A stretch of DNA of 64,000 bases, taken from NCBI GenBank assembly GCA_964400515.1, contig CAYNTJ010000001.1:62001-126000 (forward strand), read 5' to 3'. The position numbers and the translations under genes are program-made. Source of the DNA: JAAYHV01 sp964400515 (GTDB taxonomy: Bacteria; Bacillota; Clostridia; Peptostreptococcales; Anaerovoracaceae). Below, piece by piece: positions 45,659 through 55,215 of this stretch (the first letter of the stretch is position 1; every line of letters starts with the position of its first letter). The notes below the pieces were generated by a model. It searched no databases, had not been told where the DNA came from, and saw only the letters and a program-made list of their open reading frames with translations.

Positions 45659-46258
45659 ATGAATAAAAAAATAATATTGGGGATAATATTCGGAATATTA
45701 TCCCTTTCGTTTATAGCCTTTATGTTTAGTAACAGTAAGCTAAATAAAATGTATGAATTCGTAACACTATTGGAAAGCGGACATTATTATTTAGACGGAA
45801 GCTACAGCATCTTAGGCATAGAAACTCCCATTAAAATAGCAGTGGACGGTAATGATTTTGATGTGGAAACCAATACCTTTATAGGTAGCACAAGATTAAT
45901 ATTAATGGGGGGCAACGCATATTTACTTAATAACAATGAGCTTACCATAAGCTTAATAACCGAAACGGATGAAGCTTTTTTAGGTTTATCCGATATGGTG
46001 ATTGACTACAGCAAGTATAAAAAGATCGGGCAGGGAGAAAGCAAATTACCGTACAACGAAGACAATTCATACTATCCATATTATGAATATGAAAATGTGG
46101 ATAATGGTTCTGTTATAAGGTATTATTTTAAGGATAATGAACTATACTGCATATATGTAAAAGATCAATTTGTAGACCACATGATAATCATTAATGAATT
46201 AACAAAAGAAATCCCAAAGGACAGACTAAGGCTACCGGAAGATTATATGGAAATATAA
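45659..46258 (+). CDS. Small membrane-anchored exported protein of unknown function
   Basis: A 199-residue protein with an N-terminal hydrophobic helix (IILGIIFGILSLSFIAFMF) and no lipobox, then a soluble extracellular domain rich in Tyr and Asn. I do not recognise it. It starts two bases after the lipoprotein stop, so it is probably translated by coupling and may work with that lipoprotein. The theme of small strands GHYYLDGSYSILG and STRLILMGGNAYLL resembles the upstream protein, suggesting a shared fold type (inference). Confidence 0.8.
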   Translation: MNKKIILGIIFGILSLSFIAFMFSNSKLNKMYEFVTLLESGHYYLDGSYSILGIETPIKIAVDGNDFDVETNTFIGSTRLILMGGNAYLLNNNELTISLITETDEAFLGLSDMVIDYSKYKKIGQGESKLPYNEDNSYYPYYEYENVDNGSVIRYYFKDNELYCIYVKDQFVDHMIIINELTKEIPKDRLRLPEDYMEI

Positions 46259-46259
46259 G

Positions 46260-46283
46260 AATAGCGCCTAATAAGGCGCTATT
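46260..46283. terminator. Hairpin between converging genes
   Basis: A perfect 10-bp stem (AATAGCGCCT with AGGCGCTATT) and a four-base loop lie between the stop of the small exported protein and the stop of the PIN-PhoH gene. Flanking T runs are weak on both sides, so it is a modest bidirectional terminator. Confidence 0.65.
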
Positions 46284-46290
46284 AAAATCT

Positions 46291-47679
46291 TTATAGTATA
46301 TTGATAGCTTCAAAAGCCAATTCCGACCTTTCGCATTCGTCCACATTTAATGTTACTTGATAGCACATCTTGCTGCCTTTCATTCTTTCAGACGCATAAC
46401 TTAAGCCATTTGTTCTTTCATCTAAAAACGGAATATCTATTTGATTCGGGTCCCCTAGTAATATAATCTTCGTACCCTTACCTGCCCTGGTTATTATTCC
46501 CTTTACTTGATTAGGAGTAAGATTTTGGGCTTCATCAATTATCAAATATGTTTTCATAAAAGACCTTCCCCTAATAAAGTTCATGGCCTCAGCTTGCACT
46601 ATGCCCCTTGAAAAGATTTCTTCCACTTTACCCTGGAGTTCCATTTCATTGGAATACCTTAGGTCATCATTGGAATCCACTAATTGCTCCAAGTTATCAT
46701 ATATAGGCCTCATTAAAGGCGATATCTTTTCTTGTTCGCTTCCGGGCAAAAATCCTATACCGTCATCAAACTGTGCATTTGGCCTTGACACCAGTATTCT
46801 CCTGTATTCCCTGGTATTTGCATTCCATACCTTGTCCAGTCCTACTGCCAAAGAATAGAAGGTTTTTGCTGTACCCGCCATACCTTTTATTATAACAAGG
46901 GGGGCTTCTTCAGATGATAGCATAAGAGCCTCCTGCATAAAGTACTGCCCTGCATTTCTCGGTTTTACACCATAGGGTTCATGCCTTCCATATTTTAAAG
47001 GTATAACTTTATTCCCCTTTACCTTACCTAATAATGTCTTTTTAAGAGATCTGTCAGCATATATAATAACAAATTCATTCTCCGTCATATCTAAAGATAT
47101 TTTATTACCATTATCATCCACCTTGTACAGCTCTTTAACGTCTATTCCTCCGCTGTTAAAATCAGAAAACAAGTCTTCGTTTGCATAACAGCATTGCCTT
47201 CCCTTATATAAATCATGAGGATTTTGAACCTGCTGATTCAAATAATCTTCAGATGTAATACCAAGTATTCCCGCCTTCATTCTTAGAAGCAAATCCTTAG
47301 TTACCAAAACAACATCAACTATATTATCATCATCCTTGACATCATATTTAATGCCCAAACATACTTGAAGTATTCTGTTATCGGGTTTATGATCAGGTAA
47401 ATCTTCCGGTAAGCTTACATTGCTGCAGTTAGGCTCAATTCTAAGGCTTCCGCCTCCTTCTAATTCCACCCCCTTGAGTAAATCGCCCTTGAGTCTTAAA
47501 TTCTCCAAACTCCTAATAACATCCCTGGCATTAATGCCCTTTTCTCCGTCTGCCTTTTTTAATCCGTCCAATTCTTCGATAACCACCAAAGGCAAAATCA
47601 CCTGGTTCTCCATAAAACGAAATATGGCGTCAGGTGATTGGATTAATACATTCGTATCTAATACATATACTCTTATCAT
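46291..47679 (-). CDS. PIN domain plus PhoH-type ATPase (PhoH2/YlaK-like)
   Basis: A 462-residue protein that joins an N-terminal PIN ribonuclease domain (IRVYVLDTNVLIQSPDAI, with acidic residues VVIEELDGLKK) to a C-terminal PhoH ATPase (GMAGTAKTFYSLAVGL, Walker B TYLIIDEAQNLT). PhoH2 proteins studied in mycobacteria are RNA helicases/RNases. The start at 47679 is taken because AAGGGG precedes it; the long frame adds 18 residues without a ribosome binding site. It is a second PhoH-family gene, distinct from the broken phoH at 10.7 kb. Confidence 0.92.
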   Translation of the reverse strand: MIRVYVLDTNVLIQSPDAIFRFMENQVILPLVVIEELDGLKKADGEKGINARDVIRSLENLRLKGDLLKGVELEGGGSLRIEPNCSNVSLPEDLPDHKPDNRILQVCLGIKYDVKDDDNIVDVVLVTKDLLLRMKAGILGITSEDYLNQQVQNPHDLYKGRQCCYANEDLFSDFNSGGIDVKELYKVDDNGNKISLDMTENEFVIIYADRSLKKTLLGKVKGNKVIPLKYGRHEPYGVKPRNAGQYFMQEALMLSSEEAPLVIIKGMAGTAKTFYSLAVGLDKVWNANTREYRRILVSRPNAQFDDGIGFLPGSEQEKISPLMRPIYDNLEQLVDSNDDLRYSNEMELQGKVEEIFSRGIVQAEAMNFIRGRSFMKTYLIIDEAQNLTPNQVKGIITRAGKGTKIILLGDPNQIDIPFLDERTNGLSYASERMKGSKMCYQVTLNVDECERSELAFEAINIL

Positions 47680-47744
47680 ATTGGTCCCCTTTCGATTATG
47701 ACTGTCAAAATCTATAGTGTATAACCAAATCAATTTATAGTAAT

Positions 47745-47773
47745 ATTATACCACATCGAACACAATATGTAGA
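47745..47773 (-). promoter_or_regulatory. Promoter of the PIN-PhoH gene
   Basis: TCTACA (47768-47773), 17-base spacer and TATAAT (47745-47750). The -35 match is fair, the -10 perfect, so the gene is probably transcribed separately from the EamA gene upstream. Confidence 0.55.
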
Positions 47774-47801
47774 TATTTTTTTAAAATTTCTTTGTGAATT
47801 T

Positions 47802-48677
47802 TTATCCCTTTATAGAAACAATCGTAACAGAAAATAATATAATAAAAGCTCCGATGCTTTGCATAATATTTAACATGTCTCCGAATATTAAGAAGGACGC
47901 AACAACCGAAGTTAAAGGTATAAGGTTTTCAAAAATAGCAACGGTTGTAACGTTTATATTTTTTATAACCTTTATATAAAGATATTGGGCAACAACAAAA
48001 CCAAGGGCTCCGGATATTAATATCAATAAAACAACCACAAGATTAAACTCCATTCGCTCAGGCCTTTGGAATAACAGTAATAAGGCATTCCCCAACATTC
48101 CAAAGGTAGTAAACATAGCCACCAATACCATAGGATCATATTTCTTTTGTATAGGCTTTACATTGACAATATATAAAGCCCATAAAGAAGCCGCTATTGC
48201 CATAATGATAAGACCCAAAACCGTAGCTTTTATTTCTGCATCATCTGCTCCTAAAGTCAAAACCGAAACCCCGATTATAGAGCCTATTATGCCTATATTA
48301 GTCCATACGCTCACTTTATTTTTAAACAGTATATAATCTGCTATTGCCGTAAATATTGGCACTGTGGCTAAAATAAGGGCTGCTACCGATGCGGAAGTCA
48401 AATATATACCTATTCCTTCCAGATTATTGTAGATACACATTGCAACAAGACCTATTAATAAAAGCTTAAATATATCTTCCCTCTTTACATTTATTCTTTT
48501 ATCCCTGACCAAAACAAAAGACATAGATAATACCGATGCCGCCAACAGCTTAAAAAACACCATAACATTCGGAGACAGATAATCCAATAAATAGTCATTT
48601 ATTACAAACATCATCCCCCAAGTAATATCCACCGTTATTAATATCATAATCCATTTCAGTTTATTATTCATATCCAC
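47802..48677 (-). CDS. EamA family (DMT superfamily) transporter
   Basis: A 291-residue polytopic permease with two EamA repeats and about ten helices (start WIMILITVDITWGMMFVIND; second repeat near SLWALYIVNVKPIQKKYDP). It is not closely like the other EamA gene in this window at 14 kb. Substrate unknown; no informative neighbours, since PIN-PhoH has its own promoter and fba is divergent. Confidence 0.9.
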   Translation of the reverse strand: MDMNNKLKWIMILITVDITWGMMFVINDYLLDYLSPNVMVFFKLLAASVLSMSFVLVRDKRINVKREDIFKLLLIGLVAMCIYNNLEGIGIYLTSASVAALILATVPIFTAIADYILFKNKVSVWTNIGIIGSIIGVSVLTLGADDAEIKATVLGLIIMAIAASLWALYIVNVKPIQKKYDPMVLVAMFTTFGMLGNALLLLFQRPERMEFNLVVVLLILISGALGFVVAQYLYIKVIKNINVTTVAIFENLIPLTSVVASFLIFGDMLNIMQSIGAFIILFSVTIVSIKG

Positions 48678-48800
48678 CTCACCGAATGTAATTATATCAT
48701 TGTTTTTTGCAATAAGAAAGCCGTTTAAGCTATGGCAATAATATGCATTATGTTGTATAATATCTAGGGAGTTATAAAGTTGAAGAAAGGAAGGATAATT

Positions 48801-49736
48801 ATGCCATTAGTAACTACAACAGAAATGTTTAAAAAAGCCTACAGCGGAGGTTATGCAATTGGAGCCTTCAATGTTAACAATATGGAAATAATACAGGGTA
48901 TTACCCAAGCTGCGGGAGAATTGAATTCACCGGTTATTCTTCAGGTTTCCAAAGGTGCCAGAAAATATGCCAATCATACCTATTTGGTTAAACTGGTGGA
49001 AGCTGCTCTAATAGAAAATGACATTCCGATTGCCCTGCATTTAGACCATGGTCCTGATTTCGAAACATGTAAGTCATGCATAGACGGAGGATTTTCATCC
49101 GTTATGATCGATGCATCTCAATATAGCTTTAATGAAAATATCGAAATAACCAAAAAGGTAGTCGAATATGCCCATGCCCACGGAGTAGTGGTGGAAGCGG
49201 AATTGGGAAAACTTGCAGGAGTCGAAGATGATGTAAAGGTTTCTTCAAAAGACGCCATGTATACCCAACCGGATGAAGTGGAAGAGTTTGTTACAAAAAC
49301 AGGTGTGGATTCACTAGCTATAGCCATAGGTACAAGCCATGGTGCTTTTAAGTTTAAACCCGGTACCAAACCTCTCCTTAGATTTGATATTTTAGATGAA
49401 ATATCAAGAAGAATTCCGGATTTCCCTATAGTTCTCCACGGCGCATCCAGTGTTTCTCAAAACTATGTGGATATTATTCAGGCAAACGGAGGCCATCTAA
49501 AGGATGCCATCGGAATACCCGAAGATATGTTAAGACAAGCAGCAAGATCATCTGTATGTAAAATCAATATTGATTCCGACTTAAGACTTGCAATGACTGC
49601 AGGTGTAAGGGAGGTCTTATACAGCAAGCCTGAGGCTTTTGATCCCAGAGAATACCTTAAGGTGGGAAGGGAAAACATAAAAGAACTTGTAGCACATAAA
49701 ATAGTAAATGTGCTTGGTAGTGATAATAAAGCTTAA
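48801..49736 (+). CDS. fba: Fructose-bisphosphate aldolase, class II
   Basis: A 311-residue zinc-dependent aldolase that splits fructose-1,6-bisphosphate in glycolysis. The zinc and substrate motifs are visible: LHLDHGPDFETC, VEAELGKLAGVEDDV, ATGTSHGAFKF-like AIGTSHGAFKF and VLHGASSV. The ATG at 48801 is chosen because GGAAGG lies seven bases upstream; the in-frame TTG at 48780 precedes that site. Although tagatose-type and DhnA-like relatives exist, length and motifs fit FbaA best. A perfect TATAAT lies at about 48756 with a weak -35. Confidence 0.94.
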   Translation: MPLVTTTEMFKKAYSGGYAIGAFNVNNMEIIQGITQAAGELNSPVILQVSKGARKYANHTYLVKLVEAALIENDIPIALHLDHGPDFETCKSCIDGGFSSVMIDASQYSFNENIEITKKVVEYAHAHGVVVEAELGKLAGVEDDVKVSSKDAMYTQPDEVEEFVTKTGVDSLAIAIGTSHGAFKFKPGTKPLLRFDILDEISRRIPDFPIVLHGASSVSQNYVDIIQANGGHLKDAIGIPEDMLRQAARSSVCKINIDSDLRLAMTAGVREVLYSKPEAFDPREYLKVGRENIKELVAHKIVNVLGSDNKA

Positions 49737-49742
49737 AAACTA

Positions 49743-49773
49743 CATCCACCGGTTAAGCCGGTGGATGATTTTT
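49743..49773. terminator. Terminator of fba (also faces the ABC permease gene)
   Basis: A perfect 10-bp GC-rich stem (CATCCACCGG with CCGGTGGATG), loop TTAAG, then ATTTTT on the rightward strand. It ends fba and separates it from the converging ABC operon. Confidence 0.9.
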
Positions 49774-49779
49774 ATTTTG

Positions 49780-52140
49780 CTATTCGGTATATACCTTTAA
49801 TACTTCCTGTAGGGATATATTATTTATTTTTCTATTGGCATTTATTGTGCCCATCAGGTAAATCCCAAAGATCAATAAGAATCCTATTAATATTCCGGGT
49901 AGATTAATTTCCATGGGCATGTACATATTAAATTCATGGGATAAATACCAGGTCATGAGATTTAATAGATTCATGGTTATGGGAACAGACAGTAAATATG
50001 CAAAAACACAATATGTCAAATAACTGTTTAATATCATGCTTCTTATTTCAGCTTTGTTAAACCCCATTACTTTTAATAACGATATACTGTAAATATTATC
50101 TTCTACTGTCAGTGTCGTTAATATGTAAAGAATAATAACAGCAAGAATAACCGCAATTAATATCAATCCGTAAACTGCCACTTTTACAAATCTTTGCATG
50201 ATTTCACTCTGTCTAAGTATATCCGATTTTTTTAAAATCACTTTATAATCATCTTCCGGCATCGCCTTTGAATAAACACCTAAATAAATATCATCTTGCC
50301 CAAATTGTATTAGGCTAAGCTGACCAATTTCCATATATAGAGTACCCGCAGTATTGTTATCTGCTATTCCTACAATTCCAAATGAACGGGTACTGTTTAG
50401 ACCTTCAAGTCTTAAATTATCACCGATACTTAAATCATACTTCAACGCCATTGCATTGTTTACAATCACACCATCCTTAAGAAGATTAGTGATATTATTG
50501 CCCCTATCATCATATAACTTAAACAGCTCGTTATTTAATTCAATGCCCTTAGCAGAAACAGACTTGTCTTCATAATATATACCGGCATCGATGAATTTTT
50601 CATCGCCCTCTCTAAGCTTCGGCAATTCCTTTGTATAGTCAACATAAGCCTCGTATTCATATTCTTTTGAATTATAGTAATCATTTATCATTCTATCGGA
50701 AAAATCGTACATCATGGTTCCCATAATAATCAAAACCGAAGCAAAGAATATTCCTATAATAAATACTATGAATTTACCCGGACTTTGAGTTAAATAGGTG
50801 TATTTAAACTTAGTAGTGGCCCTAGTATTTACCAGCAGTTTATTTACCAACTTATTAAGTCTTGTTGCCTTGGTTTTTTCTTGAACATTTAACAATACCA
50901 AAGCCTTCTTCCTAAGCATCCTATAGATAACAATATAGCTTAAGCCTATAACAAAAATAAAGGGTACTAAAATCGCAGTTAGCATAACCCCAAGATTTGT
51001 TTCAATTGGACCATTGGGTAACATATAAAAATCCAAGTACAGCTGCTTCATATTATATGCTAGTTTATTACCTATAAAATATCCAAATATCAGCGCCGGA
51101 GCAGAAACAAAGGAAAGCAGATTAATATATGGCATAGCAATTTCGTAATTTTTATAACCCATTGCCTTCATTAGTCCTATGGCTCTTTTTTCCGTCCTTA
51201 AAATACGATAAGTGATTATTCCCACCATTATTACAGCAATAAAGGCTATAATCAAACTAAGCCCCAAGGTAGTAGCCTGGCCACCTCTTATCTCCTCATA
51301 AATGGCACCGCTTCTCATTTGATTTTTTGTCATAGTAATATTAGTAATTATATCAATTGGTCTATCAATGAATTCATCAATACAATTATCCTTAAACTCA
51401 GAATCATCACAGCCCTTGTATTTACCGGACAAGTAGAAACCCTCAATCCCATAAATGTATTTAAATTCATTTTCCGTAAACAAAGCAATCCCCATTTTAC
51501 CGGGATTAATAAGCAGTTCTCCGTTTGTTATGGGCAAGTTAAAATCAGGGTAAAGTATAAATCCCGTTATTTCATATTTTTTGTTATTAAAATCTATGGT
51601 ATCTCCGATAATCCAACTATTTTTAACAGCTAATGTTTTATTAATGGCGATTTCATTATCCTTCTTGGGAATTCTTCCCTCCTCCAGATAGGTCTTGTTA
51701 ATACTTCCGTTATTAATATATGCCCTTACTTTATATCCATCACCAAAACTTATATCCTTATATCTCCTGTTTTCAAGTTCAAACAGAACACCGGCATACT
51801 CTTCCTTAATACTGCTTATTCTTCCTTCAATAATTTTATTATATGCTTCCTCATCGATATATGACAATTCTGTCAAGCTAAAATTAAACGAACTATAATC
51901 AATGTCTTTTAAATACTGCAATTCATCATTTAAAACAAGATCCACTGTTTCAATTGAAAAATCTTCGGCATTATTGGCTTCCATCATGTTTTCCATGGGT
52001 TTTTTTATACTATCCGTAGCTAAAAACATAGTAGTATATATCATGGATGAAAACAGCATAATCATGGAAATAGCAATCAGCTGAAATTTCTTTTTGATAA
52101 AAGTCTTCCTTACATTTTTAAATAATACTTTTATGCCCAT
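49780..52140 (-). CDS. ABC transporter permease, FtsX/MacB type
   Basis: A 786-residue permease with ten or more predicted helices in two FtsX modules. An N-terminal helix (FQLIAISMIMLFSSMIYTTM) is followed by a large extracytoplasmic domain (about 45-270), three helices (first LIIAFIAVIMVGIITYRILR), a linker, then a second extracytoplasmic domain and a final set of helices. Such permeases move lipids, peptides or lipoproteins by a mechanotransmission cycle. It overlaps its ATPase partner by 10 bases and ends a five-gene operon with glycosyl- and acyltransferases. Confidence 0.93.
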   Translation of the reverse strand: MGIKVLFKNVRKTFIKKKFQLIAISMIMLFSSMIYTTMFLATDSIKKPMENMMEANNAEDFSIETVDLVLNDELQYLKDIDYSSFNFSLTELSYIDEEAYNKIIEGRISSIKEEYAGVLFELENRRYKDISFGDGYKVRAYINNGSINKTYLEEGRIPKKDNEIAINKTLAVKNSWIIGDTIDFNNKKYEITGFILYPDFNLPITNGELLINPGKMGIALFTENEFKYIYGIEGFYLSGKYKGCDDSEFKDNCIDEFIDRPIDIITNITMTKNQMRSGAIYEEIRGGQATTLGLSLIIAFIAVIMVGIITYRILRTEKRAIGLMKAMGYKNYEIAMPYINLLSFVSAPALIFGYFIGNKLAYNMKQLYLDFYMLPNGPIETNLGVMLTAILVPFIFVIGLSYIVIYRMLRKKALVLLNVQEKTKATRLNKLVNKLLVNTRATTKFKYTYLTQSPGKFIVFIIGIFFASVLIIMGTMMYDFSDRMINDYYNSKEYEYEAYVDYTKELPKLREGDEKFIDAGIYYEDKSVSAKGIELNNELFKLYDDRGNNITNLLKDGVIVNNAMALKYDLSIGDNLRLEGLNSTRSFGIVGIADNNTAGTLYMEIGQLSLIQFGQDDIYLGVYSKAMPEDDYKVILKKSDILRQSEIMQRFVKVAVYGLILIAVILAVIILYILTTLTVEDNIYSISLLKVMGFNKAEIRSMILNSYLTYCVFAYLLSVPITMNLLNLMTWYLSHEFNMYMPMEINLPGILIGFLLIFGIYLMGTINANRKINNISLQEVLKVYTE

Positions 52141-52829
52141 GTTATCTCCTTGGGTAATTTCTTATGTTTATTCTCCACTATTTCCACCACTCTTCCGGAA
52201 TTCATTCTTATAACCCGGTCTGCCATAAGGGCAATACTGGTGTTATGTGTAATCATTACTATAGTCGTCTTATAGGTATTGTTAAGCTCGCATAATATTT
52301 CCAGAACCTTTTTGCCGGTTTCCTCATCCAAGGCACCGGTGGGTTCATCACAGAATATTATGTTGGGATTCTTTACCAAAGACCTGGCAATGGATACCCT
52401 TTGCTGCTGTCCCCCCGAGAGCTGATATGGATATTTGTTTTTCTCTTCGCCAAGCCCTACCTTATTTATTATTTCATCAATATCAAGGGGGTTTTTTGAT
52501 ACTGCGGCGCCTATCTCTATATTTTCCCGCACATTTAAATTTTGCAGCAAATTATACTGTTGAAAAACAAATCCCAGATTTTCTCTCCTAAATGAAGTCA
52601 ACTGATTCTCGGAAAATGATGATATTTCGTCAGCTTCAACGTGGATATTTCCTGAAGTCAATGTATCTAATCCGCTAATTACATTTAACAAAGTAGTCTT
52701 TCCCGAGCCACTTTCTCCTAAAACTACGACTAATTCTCCCCTATTAATCCTTAAACTGACATCTATTAAAGCTTTAGTATCAACTTCTCCGTTAGAATAT
52801 GTTTTATATACATTCCTTAATTCAATCAT
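52131..52829 (-). CDS. ABC transporter ATP-binding protein (LolD/MacB type)
   Basis: A 232-residue ATPase with Walker A VLGESGSGKTTLLN, Q-loop FVFQQYNLL, signature LSGGQQQRVSIARSL, Walker B IIFCDEPTGALDE and H-loop ITHNTS. It belongs to the MacB/LolD subgroup that pairs with FtsX-like permeases, and the permease gene overlaps it by 10 bases. Confidence 0.97.
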   Translation of the reverse strand: MIELRNVYKTYSNGEVDTKALIDVSLRINRGELVVVLGESGSGKTTLLNVISGLDTLTSGNIHVEADEISSFSENQLTSFRRENLGFVFQQYNLLQNLNVRENIEIGAAVSKNPLDIDEIINKVGLGEEKNKYPYQLSGGQQQRVSIARSLVKNPNIIFCDEPTGALDEETGKKVLEILCELNNTYKTTIVMITHNTSIALMADRVIRMNSGRVVEIVENKHKKLPKEITWA

Positions 52830-53319
52830 TTTCCACTCCGTTCTTTAATGCTTCCCTTCTATTGATATAATTAACTATTCTGGGTCTGTTATACCTTTGT
52901 AGCATAATACAAGGAATATTAACCACCAATGCATATAGCAACATCCATAGCATTACCTCCAGCCTTGAGAAAGTAATCCATATCCAAAAAGGGAAAATTC
53001 CTAATAAATGAACCAATTCCGCCCTTCTCGATTCTATCAAAAAAAGATTTAGATTATCATTGGAAAAGTCACTTAATCTTTTCTTTGCATATATATTTTT
53101 GTATAAGAAAGAGCTGTCCGGTATATATTCCTTCCATGCCTTAATATTAAAATACTTTTGGTAAAACCGGCCATCCATTTCCCATTTACGGGCTTTGAAA
53201 ATTCTGTTATTCCCACTGAAAAAACTCATGGGCAAACGATTTGCAATAAACGAACCCATAAACTGTAATGTCGGCCATAATACGAATGAAATTAAAATTA
53301 TTTGATTATCACTTAGCAT
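52822..53319 (-). CDS. CrtO-like glycosyl-lipid acyltransferase
   Basis: A 165-residue integral membrane protein matching the family of staphylococcal CrtO (glycosyl-4,4'-diaponeurosporenoate acyltransferase). Shared features are the two N-terminal helix region, KARKWEMDGRFYQKYFNIKAW and IESRRAELVHLL, then two C-terminal helices. In Staphylococcus, CrtO acylates the sugar of staphyloxanthin. Here no carotenoid biosynthesis genes are nearby, so the acceptor is more likely another glycolipid (inference). It overlaps the glycosyltransferase by 11 and the ABC ATPase by 8 bases. Confidence 0.82.
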   Translation of the reverse strand: MLSDNQIILISFVLWPTLQFMGSFIANRLPMSFFSGNNRIFKARKWEMDGRFYQKYFNIKAWKEYIPDSSFLYKNIYAKKRLSDFSNDNLNLFLIESRRAELVHLLGIFPFWIWITFSRLEVMLWMLLYALVVNIPCIMLQRYNRPRIVNYINRREALKNGVEND

Positions 53320-54409
53320 TTATATTGATAATCCTCCCTTTCCATTTAATCGGTATCCTTAATATTTTTTTAATCAAAGAGCATAGAAAAATGTACATAT
53401 AAAAGATCAAATAAATGGGATAAAACAAGTATACATAGCCCTTGAAATTACCCAAGTTTTTTGAAGTTTTAAGTAAAGTCAAAACCAATATGGCATACAT
53501 TATCGTATAAACAATGATTTCTTTTATATTTGTCAAAATCACAGCTTTAAAAAGTACCACCGGTATCTTTATATAAAGGCCAATCATACTTGCCACTAAA
53601 ACCAAAATCAGTATTTTGGTTTTAATTGCCGCACTGGCTTGGTTTTTACACCAACCCTGTACCAATGCATTAAAGCCATTGGGATACATCCTGTATTTGA
53701 TTCCCTCATCCCCCATGAAAAGCTTGAACCCTAAGCCTTTTTTGTGTAGATTTATTCCCAAATCCACATCTTCAATCAAGCTGTTTTTAACAGCCTCATG
53801 GGTCCCTATGCTTTTGTAATCATCTTTATGTATAAGAATTATAGGTCCATAAAGTCCCAAGTAGTAGTAATCATTATTAAAGCCCATACCATTTGCCGCA
53901 AACTGAATGTAGTTGAAGAAAAAAGAAAACTGTTCATAGAACCTTTTGGTTTCATGGTAAGGCATGACGGAAATTGTTTTTTTATCCGTTAAGTACTCAT
54001 TCATCAAGCTTTCCACAGTGTTATAATCCACACTAACATCTGCATCCATAAAAATAAAAATATCCCCTTTAGCTTTTTCAACACCAAAAAGACATGCCCA
54101 AGACTTGCCTATCCAGTCCTCAGGCTTCTCCTTGGTTTTATAAACCTCTACAGGATATTTTCTTGCCAATTCATATGTTTTATCAGAAGAATTATCATCC
54201 ACACATATGATTTGAATATTTTTGTAACTTTGCATAACCAATGAGTTTAATAGGTTTTCAATATTTTTTTCCTCATTTCTCATAGGTATTATAATGCTGA
54301 TCAACTCATCTGATCTTAAATTTTCAACTCTATTTAATTTTCTAATACTCTTAAATAAAATAAGAATACATATTATTCCGATAATCATCAAAGCAATACT
54401 TGCTAGCAT
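53309..54409 (-). CDS. CrtQ-like family 2 glycosyltransferase
   Basis: A 366-residue membrane GT2. Helix at the N-terminus (ALMIIGIICILILF), GT-A domain with nucleotide-sugar site IIPMRNEEKNIENLL, the CVDDNSSDKT and DIFIFMDADVSVD metal sites, and three or more C-terminal helices. The overall pattern is that of CrtQ, the glucosyltransferase preceding CrtO in staphyloxanthin synthesis, and its partner is adjacent. The actual lipid acceptor is unknown. Confidence 0.85.
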   Translation of the reverse strand: MLASIALMIIGIICILILFKSIRKLNRVENLRSDELISIIIPMRNEEKNIENLLNSLVMQSYKNIQIICVDDNSSDKTYELARKYPVEVYKTKEKPEDWIGKSWACLFGVEKAKGDIFIFMDADVSVDYNTVESLMNEYLTDKKTISVMPYHETKRFYEQFSFFFNYIQFAANGMGFNNDYYYLGLYGPIILIHKDDYKSIGTHEAVKNSLIEDVDLGINLHKKGLGFKLFMGDEGIKYRMYPNGFNALVQGWCKNQASAAIKTKILILVLVASMIGLYIKIPVVLFKAVILTNIKEIIVYTIMYAILVLTLLKTSKNLGNFKGYVYLFYPIYLIFYMYIFLCSLIKKILRIPIKWKGRIININAK

Positions 54410-54418
54410 AAATACCCC

Positions 54419-55102
54419 TTATATTTCATCAATGAAAATAACTCCGTCTATTTCTTCCAAATCACTGATAATAGATTTTTTCTTGACATTCTTCGGCATT
54501 TTTGTTGACAGTATAAACCCAATACCTCCCGGTATAAACGCTTCTTTTGCATTTAAATCCGTTTCATTAACATGACAGTTTAAGTCGTCCAGCTTCCTAA
54601 ACACCGCTTTAAACGATCTCACATTCTCCACCTCCACATATATGCTTATATTTCTGGAGTGTCTGTTAACCACCTTTTCTAAATATTCCAAAGCGGATAA
54701 ACTCAAGTAAACCGCTAAGCCCCCAAGGATAGCCCCTTCATAAAAGCCAATACCAACGGCAAGTCCTAAGCAGGCAGATGCCCAAAGCCCCGCAGCCGTA
54801 GTAAGACCTTTTACCTTTTGTCTCACAGTAACCAGTATAGTTCCTACTCCCAAAAAGCCTACACCCGTTATTACTTGAGCTCCCAGTCTTCCCACATCTC
54901 CTTCATAGCCTAAGACATCACACATATACTGATTTGTCAACATGGCCATGGTAGAACCTAAACATACCAGTATATAAGTTCTGAAACCCGCCGGATGATT
55001 TGTTATATTTCTTTGAAGACCTATTGCCCCACCAATCAATATGGCAAGTGCTAATCTAATTATAATACTAGTTATAGTAATCTCATGAAACATTTCTAAC
55101 AT
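54419..55102 (-). CDS. MgtC/SapB family protein
   Basis: A 227-residue protein with four to five N-terminal helices bearing the MgtC signature (LIGGAIGLQRNITNHPAGFR, YILVCLGSTMAM, GVGFLGVGTILV) and a C-terminal ACT-like cytosolic domain (about 150-227). MgtC proteins affect magnesium homeostasis and inhibit F-type ATPase in some pathogens. It is the first gene of the glycosyltransferase/acyltransferase/ABC operon. Confidence 0.93.
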   Translation of the reverse strand: MLEMFHEITITSIIIRLALAILIGGAIGLQRNITNHPAGFRTYILVCLGSTMAMLTNQYMCDVLGYEGDVGRLGAQVITGVGFLGVGTILVTVRQKVKGLTTAAGLWASACLGLAVGIGFYEGAILGGLAVYLSLSALEYLEKVVNRHSRNISIYVEVENVRSFKAVFRKLDDLNCHVNETDLNAKEAFIPGGIGFILSTKMPKNVKKKSIISDLEEIDGVIFIDEI

Positions 55103-55161
55103 ATTAAGCTCTACCTCCTTTTAAATGTAATTATATCATACTTTTTCGTAATTAACATACA

Positions 55162-55190
55162 TTGACTTTTGTCCTTTAATATGGTATAAA
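55162..55190 (+). promoter_or_regulatory. Promoter of the cold-shock gene
   Basis: TTGACT (55162-55167), 17-base spacer and TATAAA (55185-55190), giving a leader of about 90 bases before the ATG at 55288. Confidence 0.8.
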
Positions 55191-55215
55191 TAAAGTGTTC
55201 AAGAAATAGCTTTAT

